64,000 nt of DNA from Datisca glomerata (GCA_003255025.1 QANY01009317.1:1533786-1597785), one strand, 5' to 3'; shown: positions 20,441 through 34,837, counted from the stretch's first letter. Numbers and translations are program-made. The notes: generated by a model from the letters alone, not told the origin.

Positions 20441-22680
20441 TATTTTATACGTGATAAATTGATTTTGAAAACACCCTTCTAACTTTGGAAATAAGAAAAA
20501 ACTTTATCCAATAAATAGTAACTGCTAACTCAGTGATAGTTTATGTTAATAATTTAAAACTAATGGTAGAAATTTAAAGTAACGGTTTTAAAAATTAAAA
20601 TTAAATTGTAACTCACAAGCTTATTCATTTTGGTGGTTAAGTCTTACTAAAAATGGACTAAATTTATAACAAAACTTAAAAAATGTCAACATGTTTATAT
20701 GATCATATATATATATATATATAATATTATGTTGATTTTACATTGTTTTATAAGAATAAAGTATGGAATTTATTTCATAAATATATATACTATGTTGATT
20801 TTACATGGTGGGATTGTTTTATAAGAATAAAGTGGGGAATTTATTTCAAGGTTGTTTTTTTAATAAAAATTGTTAATTAAGGATTTGAGGAGGAGGAGGT
20901 TGAGACCGTTGGAAGGATGATGTGAAAGGGATAGGCACTTGACTCTTGAAGTAGACAAGGTCCTGGTTAGCTGGTTTGGTAGTTCTGTAATTTATTTGTC
21001 CTCTTTTCATACAAGTTATTATCTTAAAATAAGCCACGTTCAGGCTTTATTTGCATGCAACGTGTCCTCTCACACAGAAATAACTAATATATTTATGAAC
21101 CATTATGCATTTATGTTACGATGCTGGTCATCGTACCAATATCCATATTTAACAATTCTATATTCACTGTAATAATTAAATAAGTAAAAAAGATTTTTCA
21201 CTGTAATAATTAAATAAGTAAAAAATATTTTTTTTACTAAACAACTAAATAAATAAATTTGAAATACAATTGGTAGTGATAAAACTAAAAATTTTGTATA
21301 CTGAGGTAAATATTTTAGTCTCTCATAGATACACATTAGCTCTAAATTGTGGATACTTTAAATTTTAGAACCATGTAGTTTATTTACTTTTGGGTAAATT
21401 ATACCCTTGTACGTCAGTTTATAGAGAAAAGTCAAAATACATTTTAGATTTCTAAAAAAATTCACTATGTACTCTAACATTTATATTTATGTATCATGTT
21501 GTACCTTCCGTCAAACACCGACAAATTTTCAACAGAAATTATCACCACGTATTTTAACATCAAGGGTAAAATTGTCATTGAGTAAATTACAACAGTGTAC
21601 GGTATATAGTGCAAATCTACTTTGCATCACCAATTTTTGAAATTTTCACTAAATACTCAAATATTTACAAACGTATACCAAGTTACACTCTCCGTCCAAT
21701 TCTGTCATATTGTAATCATTTTGTAATCATCCTCCTTTGCAATCCTATTGTAATCGATATAAAAAATTATATTATAATCATTTTGTAATTGAATTACGAT
21801 ATTTGTTTAAAGTAAACCTTAATAAGACTGCAATCCTAATTTGCAATCCTAATTTACAATCCTTTTAGGCAATTGAATTGCATATAAAATTGAAGTAATC
21901 CTAATTTACAATGTTATTGCAGTTCTAGTATAAAATAAAATTACTTTCCTATCCTCATTGAAATATTTTTCCCACACTTTCTCTCTCATTTTATTAATTT
22001 AATTAAAATTAACTTTATTAATGTTAGTTTGGCATTATTAATTTTATTTAAATATTGATAAAAAATAATTGAAATTAATGTTCAAATTTATTATATCTCT
22101 TGTTTTATTAATTTAATTACAATTATTTTTTTAAGATTTAGTCTAGCATTATTAACTTATTTAAATATTAATTAAAATTCATTTTATTATTTTACTTAAC
22201 ATTTAATTTATTAATTTAATTATAATTAAATTTATTAAAGTTTAGTCTAGAAATATTTTTTATTTAAATATTAATAAAAAAATTAATATTAATATTAAAA
22301 TTTCACGTGAAAATATTTGTTTATTATATATCTTATTTTATTAATTTGATTAAAAAATTTGTAAATTTAGTTTAGCATTGTTATTATATTAACTGAAAAA
22401 CTAATGTTAAAATTGCACATCAAATATTTTTAGATAATATATAACTAAAAGGGTATTTTAGTAATTTTTTATTATTTACACAAATTTACAAAAAAAGTCA
22501 ACTTACACCAAACATAACAATCATTAATTATCACTCATCACATCATAGATTACCCTGCATAACCACATGACAATCATATTTTGCAAGCAAATGAATTGCA
22601 TGCAATTGAACTACCAACAATTGAATTGCGATTATCATTCTAGATTACGCGAACCAAATAACCCCTAAGGGTAAAAATAT
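20441..22680. other. Gene-free AT-rich DNA with short duplications and possible MITE ends
   Basis: 20708-20850 holds a (TA)n run and two copies of a block with 'tatgttgattttaca', 'ttttataagaataaagt' and 'gaatttatttca'. 21163-21230 holds two copies of 'tcactgtaataattaaataa'. About 21690-22670 is rich in 'tgtaatc', 'gcaatcc' and 'gaattgca' words, and ends in 'gcgaaccaaataacccc', which looks like a terminal sequence of a DNA transposon. I could not match its other end. No gene seen. Confidence 0.4.
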
Positions 22681-24736
22681 CTCACCAACTTTTCACCTTC
22701 ATCTTCTTCCTTCAACTTTTCACCTTCATTTTATTTGGTTATCGTGTTGTGTGGGTTTTCTTGCATTATTCATATAATATGAGATATATATGATGGATGG
22801 TTATGTTTTTTGAATGTATGAAAAATAATGGATCGCTAATTGTATTGTGATTATTGGGTTAATGTTTGTTTTAATTTTTCTTAGATATTATGTAAGCCGC
22901 ATTGAGGCGTAAGAATTTTTTTAATTTTATTTTGAATATTATTGTAACTATTCTGAACGCGAGAAAATGAAGAACGCACGAGACGAACAACAGAATTTTA
23001 GTGTTCACGTGAAAACACTGCTCATCTGTGAAAACACTGTTCATCCACGAAAACATTGTTTACGCCAGAAATTTGCTATCCCACCGGAGGTGAACAGTAT
23101 CAGAGGTACCGTAGCAGTGGTGAACAGTGGCTGTCCGGCACGGCAGGCGGCTGCCGGCAGTGAGATAGGCATCAGTGGTGATGGGCGGCGATCGAAGAGT
23201 CCTATCGTCGGTGACAACTGTTGTCACATTTTAGGAAAGTTAACAACAAACCATGCAACCAACTTTATCACCTAAGTGTTTCATTAAAACTCAAACTCTT
23301 TTAATTATCCATTTAAATTTTGAAATTAATGTAATTTTAAAATTAATTATTCATTTTTGATTTTATGAAAATAAAAAATTAATAGGTTGATTGAGTTTGA
23401 TCCAAGTTTGATCAAATCAAATAAAGTGTTTATTTGACTAAGTCAAAGCAAACTATATTAAAAGAGATAATTATAGAAATTATTTTAATTAAGAAAAATA
23501 ATTTTTCTAATTAAAAATAGTTTTGTTCAAAGCTTGAAGATTATGAAGATGGATATTATGAGGAGAAGACAATATTTGGAAAATATGTATTCTTGAAGTC
23601 TGTTTTGTAATTTTATTTCTTTATTTCAAAAGCTTTAATTTAGAAATACTCAATAGTCACTCGGTCCATTATTATTTTTTATTTAATTATTAATAATTAT
23701 TTAATTATTGTTATGTTTGATAACATGTCCATGCATTAGTCAATCACATGTCAGACATGAAAATCTCACACAAATTTATTTAATCATGCATCTGCATATG
23801 TAAATCACATTATTTATTAGGATTGTCCTAATATGTTTATATGTATTGCTTTATGAAATCAATTGCATGTAAACTGTTAGGTTTTAACTAGTTAAAACTT
23901 GGTAATCACACCATACTAAAGACCATAGTAACATTTATGTTAACCGACTTTAGTAAAAGAGTTTTATTAAAGTTTGATAAATATAATTAATTAGTTCATC
24001 TAAGTTCACCTAATTATGACTTAGGCGCTTCAGAAAGTTAAATGCACTTAGATCGATGAGATTGGATTAACTGATAATTACATATTCATCGGGTTATTAT
24101 TTTAACTAGTAATTAATTTGAAATTAATTGATTAGTTAAAATAGAAATACATTATCCTAAAATAGTGAGTGGGAGAAGGTTGACTTGTCAATATAACCTA
24201 TGGTCTCCATCATTAGTACAATACCGTGAGGTGCAATGAGGGTCTCGAGATAGCTTTGTTTTCAACCCCCTAAGGAAAGTTTCGAGCTGTACCAATATCA
24301 AAGTTGGACTTATTAAGAAGATAAGAGGAAGTGATGTAGTTTAGTTTTGACCGACCCTAAGGCGGCATATTCTAAATGAAGTCATAAAATCTGAAATAAT
24401 GAGTTACACTCACAAAGTCACAATTAACCTTTCATATGGATAGTTGTGACTTGGCCGAACAAGCGATGGCTTATTGTTAAAAGAGAAAATATGAGATATT
24501 TTAAGTTTCAATTAATAATGATGAGAATGTCTCATAGGCAGTTTGAGGTTAATCTGACCGATCCTAAGGCGGCACATTAATCGTTGGGTTATTTTATCGT
24601 GATTAATAAATGATAAATTTATGTGTTTATTATGATTGCATCCATGCATCACGTTTACTTTTCGAATTATAGATATTTATTAATTATATTGAATCATGTA
24701 TATTTTAAAATTTAGTTATCAATATTATGTCTATCA
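22681..24736. other. Gene-free DNA upstream of the Copia gag, partly its untranslated leader
   Basis: 22960-23275 is a GC-richer patch with repeated 'gaaaacactg' and 'gtgaacagt' words and an open frame without a domain. 23880-24650 contains two copies of 'gaccga.cctaaggcggca' (about 24347 and 24568) and a 'gtctcgag' context. This looks like a retrotransposon leader belonging to the Copia element that starts at 24737. I did not find a 5' LTR matching the 3' LTR, nor a clear primer-binding site. Confidence 0.4.
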
Positions 24737-25630
24737 TGGGCAACCCCGTTACTACTTTACTCACTCTTGAGAAATTGAATGGTGATAATTTTGTATACTG
24801 AAAATCAAATATGAACTTAATGTTGATTTATAAGAACCATAAGTTCTTTTTTACTGCGAAATGTCATGAGGAACCGCTACTAACACCCCTAAGAATGTTG
24901 GAAAAAAATATGATGCTTGGATCATATCAAACAACAAGGCGAAATGCTACATGCTTGTGAGTATGAATGATGTTCTGAGAACTAAGCATGAAAGCATGGA
25001 GACTGCCTATGAGATTATGGAATCTTTACAGGCAATGTTTGGGCGGCAGTCCGATCAAAGTCGTCATAAGGGCACTAGGAGTTATATGACAACTAAAATG
25101 AGGAAGGTTATTTCTGTTCGAGAACATGTTTTGAACATGATCACATAATACACGAGACATAAATACATGAGGCGACCATTGATGAGTGGACTCAAGTTAG
25201 CATCATACTAGAGTCGCTCATACCAGATTTTTCTACGTTCATGACCAACTATGTTATGAACAAGTTGTAATTCAACATGACCCAATTGTTGAATGAACTG
25301 CAGACTTTTGAGTCACTCAACCTTAGAATGACCAAAGAGGGCGAGACAAATGTGTCGAGCAAAAGCCTTCTTCCATTATTGTTAAGAACAAGAAAAGGAA
25401 GAAGAACAATGATAAGGACAAGAGTAAGAACAAAAGAGTAAAGAAAGCCAAGACATCGCTGAAAGCCAAGAAGAACAAGAAAGATAGCAAGCCCAAAGGA
25501 AATTATTTCCACTGCGGGGTTGAAAGTCATTGGAAGGGAAACTGTAACAAGTATCTCTCTGAGCTGAAAAAGAAAGGTAAATATGATTTACTTGTACTTG
25601 AAACTTGTATAATGGAATATAATTTGTCAT
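24737..25630 (+). pseudogene. Copia gag remnant
   Basis: Begins at an ATG with NPVTTLLTLEKLNGDNFVY, then a TGA where Copia gag has Trp (NF..WK). The frame continues as NMNLMLIYKN and, after a shift, ISNNKAKCYMLVSMNDVL (24951 on). MTTKMRKVISVREHVLNMI follows, then a stop at 25146. A worn zinc knuckle, FHCGVESHWKGNC (about 25509-25547), has lost its first Cys. Confidence 0.8.
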
Positions 25631-26935
25631 CCTAGATACTTGATTTAGGAGCCACTAACTATATATGTTTTTCTTTGTAGATGCTTGATTCGTCAATGGA
25701 GCTGGCTGATGGCGATGTCGTTTTGAGAGTTGGTAGTGGTGCGCTTGTGTCCACTAAATCATTAGGGACAGTCCTTTTACATTTTGGATATAATTACTTA
25801 GTTTTGAATGATGTTTATTATATTCCTAGTTTTTCGAGTAATTTGATTTCTCTTTCATTTTTGCAAGAACAGTTATTTGAAGTTTCTTTCATTAATAAAG
25901 AGTTTATTATTTCTAAGAATGGATTCGATATCTGCCAAGCTAAAACTATAAACGGATTGTATATGCTTAAACCGACTGAACGTGCGTTAAATAATTCTAA
26001 ATTATTTAAAGTAGCGAAACCAAAAAATAATAAACGATAAAGAGTTTCTCATGATGATAACACATATTTATGGCATCTTAGGTTGGGACATATTAATCTA
26101 GATAAGTTAAACAGGCTAACAAAGCATGGTGGTTTGAGAGAGCTAACAGTTGGAACTCTTCATTTTTGTGAATCTTGTCTAGAGGGTAAAATGACCAAGA
26201 GACATTTCACAAGAAATGACCAAAGAGTCAAGAAACCACTTGAGTTAGTACATAGTGTTGTATGTAGATCGATCAATGTACAAGTTAGAGGTGGGTATGA
26301 GTATTTTGTCATTTTCATTGATGACTACTCAAGATATGGTTATTATAACGTGATGCCTCGAAAGTCTGAAACTTTTGGGAAGTTTAAAGACTTCAAGGCT
26401 GAAGCTAAAAAGTAATTTGGTAAATCATTGAAAACCTTTTGATCTGATCGAGGTGATGAAAACTTGGATTTAGAATTCAAGGATTATTTGCTGGAGTGTG
26501 GAATCATATCCCAACTCACAGCACCTAGAACAACACAGCAAAATGGTGTTGCAGAGAGGAGAAGCCGAACCTTTAAGCTATCATTGTCACTTATATTTTG
26601 GAGATATGCACTACACACAGCAACTTACATTTGGAATGTAGTGCCCTCTAAGTCTGTAAACAAAACGCCTTTAGAGTTATGGAATGACTCCAAACCTAAT
26701 TTGCGTCATTTTCGTATATGGGAGTGTCCAACTCACGTTCTTAGACTCAATACCAGAAAGTTAGACTCAATGTCTGAGGTATGCATATTCGTTGGCTATT
26801 CTCTGGAACCAGAGGTGGGTACTGTTATAGTCATAATGATCAAAATGTGTTTGTATCGACAAACGCAATCTTTCTTGAGCATGACTATATGTAAAACTAT
26901 AAACCTCATAGCAAAGTAGTTCCCGAGGAATTAAC
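25631..26935 (+). pseudogene. Copia protease and integrase remnant
   Basis: The protease start (LDT/LDLGATN, about 25637-25660) has drifted. The open part 25681-26040 carries the VGSGALVSTKSLGTV and LNDVYYIPSFSSNLISLSFL blocks. The GAG-pre-integrase YLWHLRLGHINLDKLNRL and zinc-binding HFCESCLEGKMTKRHF follow (26069-26210). The integrase core shows VIFIDDYSRYGY, a TGA at 26440 in place of Arg in the 'LRSDRG' block, and QQNGVAERR with the catalytic Glu. The 'ACP..vLR' end of the domain follows at 26724-26760. Confidence 0.85.
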
Positions 26936-27017
26936 GACTGATGAGATTAGACCACCTTCAATTTCTACTGATAAACGACAAACCAAAAAAATCACAGTTC
27001 CTGCAAAGGAAACCCCG

Positions 27018-28630
27018 GTGCAACGTCATAGTGGGAGGGTTATGAGACAACGAGTTTGCTATGAACTAGAGGCACATGTTCTAGTGTCAAACACTAATAA
27101 GGACAATCCATTGTCTTATAAAGAAGTAATGGATGATCCTGAAAATGAGAAATGGCAAGATGCCATGAACCAGGAAATGAAATCTATATATTCCAATTCC
27201 ATCTAGGAACTTAATAGATCCACATGAAGATGCCAGGTCCATTGGATGTAAATGAATTTTCAAGAAGAAAAGAGGTGCAGATGGGAAAGTAATAACTTTC
27301 AAGGCACGATTATTAGCCAATGGCTATACACAAAGGGAGAGAGTCGATTATGAAGAGACATTATCCCATGTGGCCATGCTAAAATCCATTTGTATCCATT
27401 TGTCCATATCCGCTAGTTTTGACTATGAGATATGGCAAATGGACGTCAAGATAACTTTTCTAAATGACTCTCTTGAAGAAAACATATATATGATGCAACC
27501 ACAATGGCTCGTACAAAAGGGGAAAGATCCAAAAGTATACAAGTTGCATAAATCCATTTATGGATTAGAGCAAGCATCTAGATCTTGAAATCTTACCTTT
27601 GATGAGATTATAAAATTTTATGGCTTCGAGCAAAATGTTGACAAATCCTGTGTTTATAAATACACCAAAGATAAGATAGTGGTTTTCTTAGTTCGTTATG
27701 TTGATGATATTCTACTCATTGGGAATGATGTTGAAACTCTGTCAAAGATAAAGAAATAGTTAGCTGAGAAATTTCAAATGAAAGATTTAGGAGAAGCGAG
27801 TTATGTTCTAGGCATCCAAATCCTAAGGGATAGAAAGAACAAGTTCTTAGCACTTTCTTAGGCATCTTATATTGATAAAGTGCTGGAGAGATTCTCTACA
27901 GAGAATTCTGGAAAAGGTTAACAATCAACCAGACATGGAATTGCCCTCTCTAAGGAACAATGTCCTAAGACACCTCAAAAGGAATAGGATATGAGAAAGG
28001 CTCCCTATGCTTCAGCAGTTAAAAGTCTCATGTATGTCATGTTGTGTACGAGACCGAACATCTGCTATGTAGTGGGAATTGTCAGTCGTTATCAATCGAA
28101 TCCATGTTTGGAACACTAGATTGCAGTAAAGTACATTCTCAAGTATCTTAGGAGAATGAGAAACTATATGCTTGTTTATTCAGGTGTAGACCTAAACTCC
28201 ACTGAATATACTGATTCTAATTTTTAATTAGAGAGAGACAGTAAAAAAATCAACATCTAGATCAATATTCCTCCTAGGTGAAGGAGTTGTAGTCTAGAGA
28301 AGTATTAAACAATCCACAATTGCAGATTTCACTATGGAAGCTGAATATATAGTGGCTTGTGAAGCTGCAAAAGAGGCGGTATGGTTCAGAAAGTTCTATT
28401 TTGATCTGGAAGTAGTTCTAGATATGGACAAACCACTGATCCTATATTGTGATAATAGTGGGGCGGTAGTAATTCCAAGAAACCGAGGAGAGACCGTGCA
28501 TCCAGATGATGTGACTGTTATGAATATAACATCAGAGTAGAACCTAGCTGATCCTTTTACAAAGACACTTCCTGCGAAATCATTTGAGGATCACGTGCGT
28601 AGCATGGGATTAAGAGAGATGCCACATTGA
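27018..28630 (+). pseudogene. Copia reverse transcriptase and RNase H remnant
   Basis: Carries EVMDDPENEKWQDAMNQEMK, then FDYEIWQMDVKITFLNDSLE and YKLHKSIYGLEQASRS, with a TGA at 27586 in place of Trp. The active-site RYVDDILLIGND (about 27692-27727) keeps both Asp. MKDLGEASYVLGIQI follows, then RNase H blocks LMYVMLCTRPNICYVVGIVS and TMEAEYIVACEAAKEAVWF, ending LADPFTKTLPAKSFEDHV. At least six stops lie within the region. Confidence 0.88.
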
Positions 28631-28650
28631 CTTTGGGGTAAGTGAAAGAT

Positions 28651-30470
28651 TGTTTGGAATTATGCCCTCAAAGTATGTGTATTGACATTTTGATATGAAA
28701 TTTGAAGAGGATTATATTTTTCTTATTATTGTTATTTTTAAATTATCGTTGAATAATTTATATAAATATCTGAAAATTCCATATTCATTAATGAGCCTAT
28801 GATATTGTATTAGTACAAGAGAATTAAGATCATAGATAATGAATAAATTTTTCAGCAACATATTAAAGTATGAAATCTTTAATGAATGGTTGCTAGTACA
28901 GTTCACTAAGCATTATGAATGTGTGTAGATATACATCTTAGTGAAGGTACTTTATATAATAAGATTATTGATGATAAAACCGATGTGAATTGATATCTTT
29001 ATTAACGTGGCGTTTATCATAAAGATTTAATACACATCAATTCGATGATCATATCTAGATCAGTCTGAATTCTGAGTAGTCATGAACTCCTATGCATGTT
29101 TATTGGATCTTTTGATTCACTCGTTAAAGTCTGTTTGTTAATCAGGCTAGTGACTTTTTGTTTTGGAGATTCAGTGATGTGGACGGTTGGGGACATGATC
29201 TTACAAGATTTGGAATCTAAGCTTTCCTAAAAGATCGTATATTACTTCCCTTAAGTGTTAATTCTGGAACTGAATGATTATTGAGCTTAAATTTATGATA
29301 AGATTATAAATTAGCCATTCACTAGTTGATTAATGTTACTTAAGAATCAATAGGTAACTAGAAGGGTAAAATTGTCATTTTAACGAGTTCTAATTTACTA
29401 ACTAATAATTGGAGAACAGAACTATATGAAATAATTATGTCAATCTACACGAGAATACTCTGTAAGTACGTTCTATAATCTCTAAGAGTGCAATTCCATA
29501 TTTATAGTAGAGTAATAATGGAATTAATAAATTAGATTATTTAATTAAAGAGTTTAATTAGTAATCTAGTTTATTAGAGCTTGTGATTATAGGTCCATGG
29601 TCCTCAAGTCACCTCTATATTACGTTGTCTAGAGTGTGCATATTTCAGGACATGAGAGAATGACTGGCTTGCAAAAGAAATTTTTATTCTAGGACAAGTA
29701 CATAATTATGAGATAATTATGTGTGATTAATTAATAAAGAATTATTTAATTGAATTATTTATATATTTAAAAATAATTTTTGGAAAACATACATACATAC
29801 ATACATACATATAGAATATATACAGAATATATACGAATATTATTATTTCAATTTATTCCCAAAAATCTTATACGTTATTATCTAAAATATATACGGATAT
29901 TATTCTAATGGCCTTAGTAGTTGAATGAAGAGGAGAGAGTTGAATTGAGAACATGATTGATGTAGAAGAGATTTTCTTCTGTGGTTAAACATTAATCGAA
30001 TCTCTAAAAGAATAATCATCACGTTCTTTTAGAGAATCGTCTCACTAAAAGTCTTTCTCAGTATATCTCTAGATCTCATGTGTTGAGAACATTTAGAGAC
30101 ATAAAAAGTGTCTTGTAATATTTTACATGCCCACACACGTCCTAGTGCATTGAGAATTGACTTGAAAGATCTTGGTGTGGATCTCAGAATCTACTGATCG
30201 TTGGAACGATTTCGTGGGAACGGAGGATCGATCGTTTTTTGCAAAGACACTTGATATAGACTATAAGAGGTATATGATTCTTAACCTTGTATGTTGTATA
30301 TTTAACTTATAAATATATAATGGATCCAGACTAATTGAAAAAGAGTTTTCAATAAAAGTTTTTATTTCGTTATGGTGGCATTGCGCAAATTTTGTTTTAT
30401 TAAAAAATTCTTTTTTATAAAAACTTTAATCTTTTAAAAGGCCACTCGAACCATTGTCATACATATCTCG
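28651..30470 (+). repeat. 3' LTR of the Copia element
   Basis: Preceded by a purine-rich tract (ggggtaagtgaaagat, 28635-28650). It begins TGTTTGGAATTATGCCCTCA, the usual TG(TTGG) start. Its first 250 bp match the fragment at 36743-36992, which supports the left boundary. A run of five 'catacata' units occurs near 29788-29810. The right end is estimated. Confidence 0.7.
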
Positions 30471-30683
30471 TGAAATTCCTCAATTTTAATAAAATTATTG
30501 GGAAGAAATCACGTGGATGCAAGAAAAATAACTTTTGATGGTAAAATAAAAATCGATACCCAAATGTTTTGTATAAACCTTTGGTCCATTTATTTTCAGA
30601 ATTTTCCCAAAAGCATTGACGTCATTGAGATATTTACTCTGCACCAGAGATGACAATGCATTAGGAATATTGAGGCTACACCC

Positions 30684-32422
30684 TGTTGGATCGGGTTTTG
30701 AAATTTAATGATAAATCAATGAACCACGAACGGTTCATGGCCAGAAAATAACAAATTTTCACATCAATGAATTTAATCATATTAAATATTAAAACCATAC
30801 AAATGATTATGCATATTAAGTTAAATGTATTCAAAAGAGATAAAAAAAAATTTATATCTTTCTTGTATCAGAGATTTTCTGAATTGATGGAATCCTAATT
30901 TAAGTTTTGTGTTCTTCAATCTTCAAGAATCAAGAACTTCAAATCTTTTTCGCACCAACAACCACTCGTAAATTTCAGAAATATATCTCTAGAGAATATC
31001 GATCAAAAGCTGAGAGTTGGCTCTCAAAACAACTGAAGAAGAAAAAATTATTTTCTTCCTCAATGGGTTTCGACGACAACACAGTAGGGGGAGACAACTT
31101 TTGATACGTATTCTTCGGGTCGTTTCAACACACATCTCTCTTATATAATAAATTTGGAGTTTGCACATAAACCCCCATATATGCCAAATTTCTGAAAATT
31201 CAACCCCAATACTTATGTAATTGCTGAAAGTTATATTTCCTCTTAAAGTCAATATTGTGTCCAAATTTATCAATCTCAATTGATAAATTAAATTAATTTA
31301 CATCAATTAATTAATATATTTTATTTACTAATTATTCAATAATAAATTAATTATTTTGAACAATAATTAATTATTTATCACTAATTAAGTGACAAAACCT
31401 ATCATATATGGGTTCAGAGAATACAACTTAGCCCCAAAACCTATTTTGGTCCAACTGATGTTGTTTCTTCTATTCACGTTCTCATGAGCTATCCTTGAGA
31501 TCAAATGGATCCACATGAATAAAGCTATAGGATTCAAATACCCAAAAAATTCTTCTTTATAAATTCTCGACCTTACATCGTACAACTCCACTATAGGTTC
31601 GATGTCGAATAAACTCTCGATTCATGCACGCTACATTTCTGTTGGTACAAATAAACTCTTTTATTTAACGGTCCACAGAATATTTTAACATATCACCCTT
31701 AGTGAATATCAGTAACAAGAGAATGATATAAAATTATCATTTTACCATTCTCGTTATTATTTCCTTAATCTTTAATTTACTGTGAATAAGAAAGACATAA
31801 CAGTGAATTGTCACGTACAATTCACAAGTCTTATTCAATGTCTCGTTTCATCAAATACTTGACCAACATAGTTGAATTACGATCTCAACAGTCGAGATAT
31901 TGTGCGACAATTCGAACTCACTCTTTTGGCATAACAAAGCCCGCAAGTAATTAAGTCAAGCTTCATATTCACCTAAGAATAAAGGTAATTATGAAAATAC
32001 CCTTAGGAGTAACAATTAGATTTAGAGCTAGGTAAACGATTTTACTCTAAAGTTATTTGTTACCGGCGTATTCAACATGTTCCATAACATTCCTAGGTCA
32101 ACCGTCAGAGTCTTCACTCACATGCCCCAAGACTGGCATCATTTGTTTCAACCTAACAGTCATAATCAGACATGATTTTTCAGTCGATCCTAAAACTGTG
32201 AATATCGTTCTAAACTTTTTCAGAACAGTTTATTTGAGACCCCACTGTCTTTACTCTTCTTACGTTGAATATAGTTCCAGGACTTGAGTAAATTATAAAC
32301 ATACTTTAATTAATAGAAAAATTTTCATTCATTCATTTAATTCAGTAATATAAAATGTCTGAGAAATAATAAAATACTCATAAATGATTATTACACCATA
32401 CTTTATGGACATAATTATAACG
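30684..32422 (-). repeat. 3' LTR of a minus-strand Copia element (1.74 kb)
   Basis: Runs from TGTTGGATCGGG at the low end to CATAATTATAACG at the high end, next to a purine tract on the minus strand (TGGGAGAT). It is homologous over its length to 58083-59965: shared are 'gaaccacgaacggttcatg', 'cttgtatcagag', 'ctctcgattcatgcacgcta' and 'gaaaatacccttaag'. Shared boundaries support both LTR calls. Confidence 0.8.
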
Positions 32423-32661
32423 ATCTCCCACTCGGGCTAAAGTAGGCGTGTACAATATCTTATCCCCATGCCCTCCAGATGACCATCAAAGACTTTACTG
32501 CTTAAAGTCTTCGTGAATGAATTTGTCAGTTTGTTGACCGTCAATATGTGTGTAACTATAACATCTCCACGCTGAATAATCTCTCTTATTAGGTGATATT
32601 TACGCTATATATGCTTGTATCTTTTGTGGCTCCTTGGTTCATTTAAGTTTGCTACAGACCC
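32423..32661 (-). pseudogene. Copia RNase H C-terminal end, first part
   Basis: Minus-strand sequence next to the LTR reads LTNSFTKTLSSKVFDGHLEG, the 'laDpfTK.Ls...f..H...mG' end of Copia polyproteins. HILTVNK and an RKYHLIREI block follow upstream. It is cut at 32661 by the inserted Gypsy-type LTR and resumes at 35347. Confidence 0.8.
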
Positions 32662-34801
32662 TATAACGCCCCGATCCCCGAGGGTTAAACATACGTGTAA
32701 TTTCACAATTTTGAAATCCCCAATTTGAAACAAACCCTAAATTTGAGAAAATCCCCAAATTGAAATTCTTAATTTACCTATTATAGAAAAACCTTGACCT
32801 TAAATAGCAGAAGTATTAAACTTATCCATGATGAGAATCTTAATCATTAAATAGCGGAAGCAATAAAGTGTCTTAAATGCATAATTAACAAAACCTCAAA
32901 AAACTGAATAAAATTCTCAAATAAAGTCAAAACTTGAAATCCACAATTCATGAAACTTTCACTCATTATAATTCGTAGAAAATCATAACGTAAAATAAAC
33001 TACTTAAATAACCAAGTTTAACAGAAAACATTTTCCTAAGTTTTAAATCAAATCATAAACTGAAAACATAAATTCCTCTGATCTAATTGGTTATGGCAGT
33101 CTCTCACTCATGCTGCTCGCCATCACCACCTGCATCATAAACAACTGTGGGGGAATGAGTATTTAAAATACTCAGTAAGCAAACTCACATAATTACATGC
33201 ATGCACATGTCATAAATGCAATCATGACTTAAGATAACTGAACTTGACATATATCATAAATGAAATAAAGTAACGTACTTGATCATGACATGACTTAACA
33301 TAGCACGTAGATAACACGTGTCTCAAACAGAATCATATAACAAACTTATTCATATCTTATCTTGGCATATCCCCTAGTTAACAACCTAATCATAACTGAT
33401 CACCCGTTAACTGAAACACATCATGACGAGTAGGGCGATGAAATAGATGGCACACATCAGGTGACAGAACAGATGACACTCATAGGTGATGGAAAATGTG
33501 AATAGATGGCAACTCATGAGTGACGGAAAATATTTACAGATGACACCCAATGTACGACCTAAAAAATGAACAGATGACACCCTATGTGTGACGAAAGTAT
33601 GAACAGATGACACCCCATTCGTATAACAGAAGAAAATGTGAACAATCTTGATTTCTTGTTAAGTAAGGGTCGTGCTTAAGTTCATATCTTGCTTAATTAC
33701 CACTTGACTGAATTAACTTGATAACTTACAGAATCCAACGCATGATAATAATTGATCGTATGGTTCACAAGTAAACATATAATGCATGCTGATATATGTA
33801 ACAGAATTAAACATGATGACATGCTCATTTCATGATAATCACATTAATAACTGAACAGTAATCAATTACCAAAGTGTTAACGAAATATAATAATTATTGA
33901 AAAACGGTTAAACAGATACTAAATACATGATACAATTATAATATTAGAGCCACATCATTATATAAGTCAATTTACACAAACATATATATGAACATAACAT
34001 ACTTATAGACAATTAAAGCTGATGAGAATAACACATATTATTTATCGCATGTGGTCACATTACAATGTAAATTCACTTACCCAAAGCATATACATTTATC
34101 ACATATGGGTCATATTACAATATAAGTTCACTTACACAAAGCATATACATTTATAACAACGAGATTCACACCATCATATAAGCCCACTTACCTGAAGCGG
34201 AAGAATGAACTAAACAATTAATGACCTGAAATCCCAAAAATATATAATCACTAAATTATTTCGAAATAAATCAATATAAACACATTTTTAATATCATATA
34301 AATAGAAATTTAATTAAAACGGTGCAAATGGGTCTGAGCAAGGTCGAAAAATAATATATCAGGTCCATAAGTCAAATGATAAAGTTTTGGATCAAACGAT
34401 TCAGACCGGGCTGGCTCAGACCAGACTGGTTCAGTTTTATCAGCTAGACCGGTTCAGACTGGTTTGGTTAAACTGAAATGGTCTGGTTCAGGTTGAACGG
34501 GTTCAAGACAGAACCAACTGGGTGCAAGACCTAGTTGCAGATATGAAAACATGAGGAAAAAAATAGGGGGAACGACGAGAAAGCGAGAAAACAAGGGGGA
34601 AGAGAGAAAACGAGAAGGAGAAAAAAACAAAGTGGGGAAGAAAAATAGTGAGAGAATCTGAGAGGGGAAGAGAGAGAGGGATATAGAGAGAAGTAGAGAG
34701 AGATAGAGATAGAGAAAATGAGAGACAATGCAAAGAGGGAAAGACAACGCAAGTTAGAGAGAAATAAAGAGAGAGACAGAGAAACAGAGGGTGAGAGAGG
34801 G

Positions 34802-34837
<36 letters not shown>

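Larger units (their letters stand above)
24737..30470 (+). mobile_element. Decayed Ty1-copia retrotransposon (gag to 3' LTR)
   Basis: Domains follow in Copia order on the plus strand: gag, protease, GAG-pre-integrase and integrase, reverse transcriptase, RNase H, polypurine tract, LTR. Each is listed separately. At least nine premature stops and several frame shifts break the polyprotein. The 5' LTR is missing or unrecognisable. The 3' end is approximate because the end of the LTR has no second full copy to compare. Confidence 0.85.

Noticed and set aside
22967..23275. 102-codon frame in a GC-richer patch
   Set aside because: Built from 'gaacag' and 'aaacactg' repeats; reads like an LTR or leader, not a protein.
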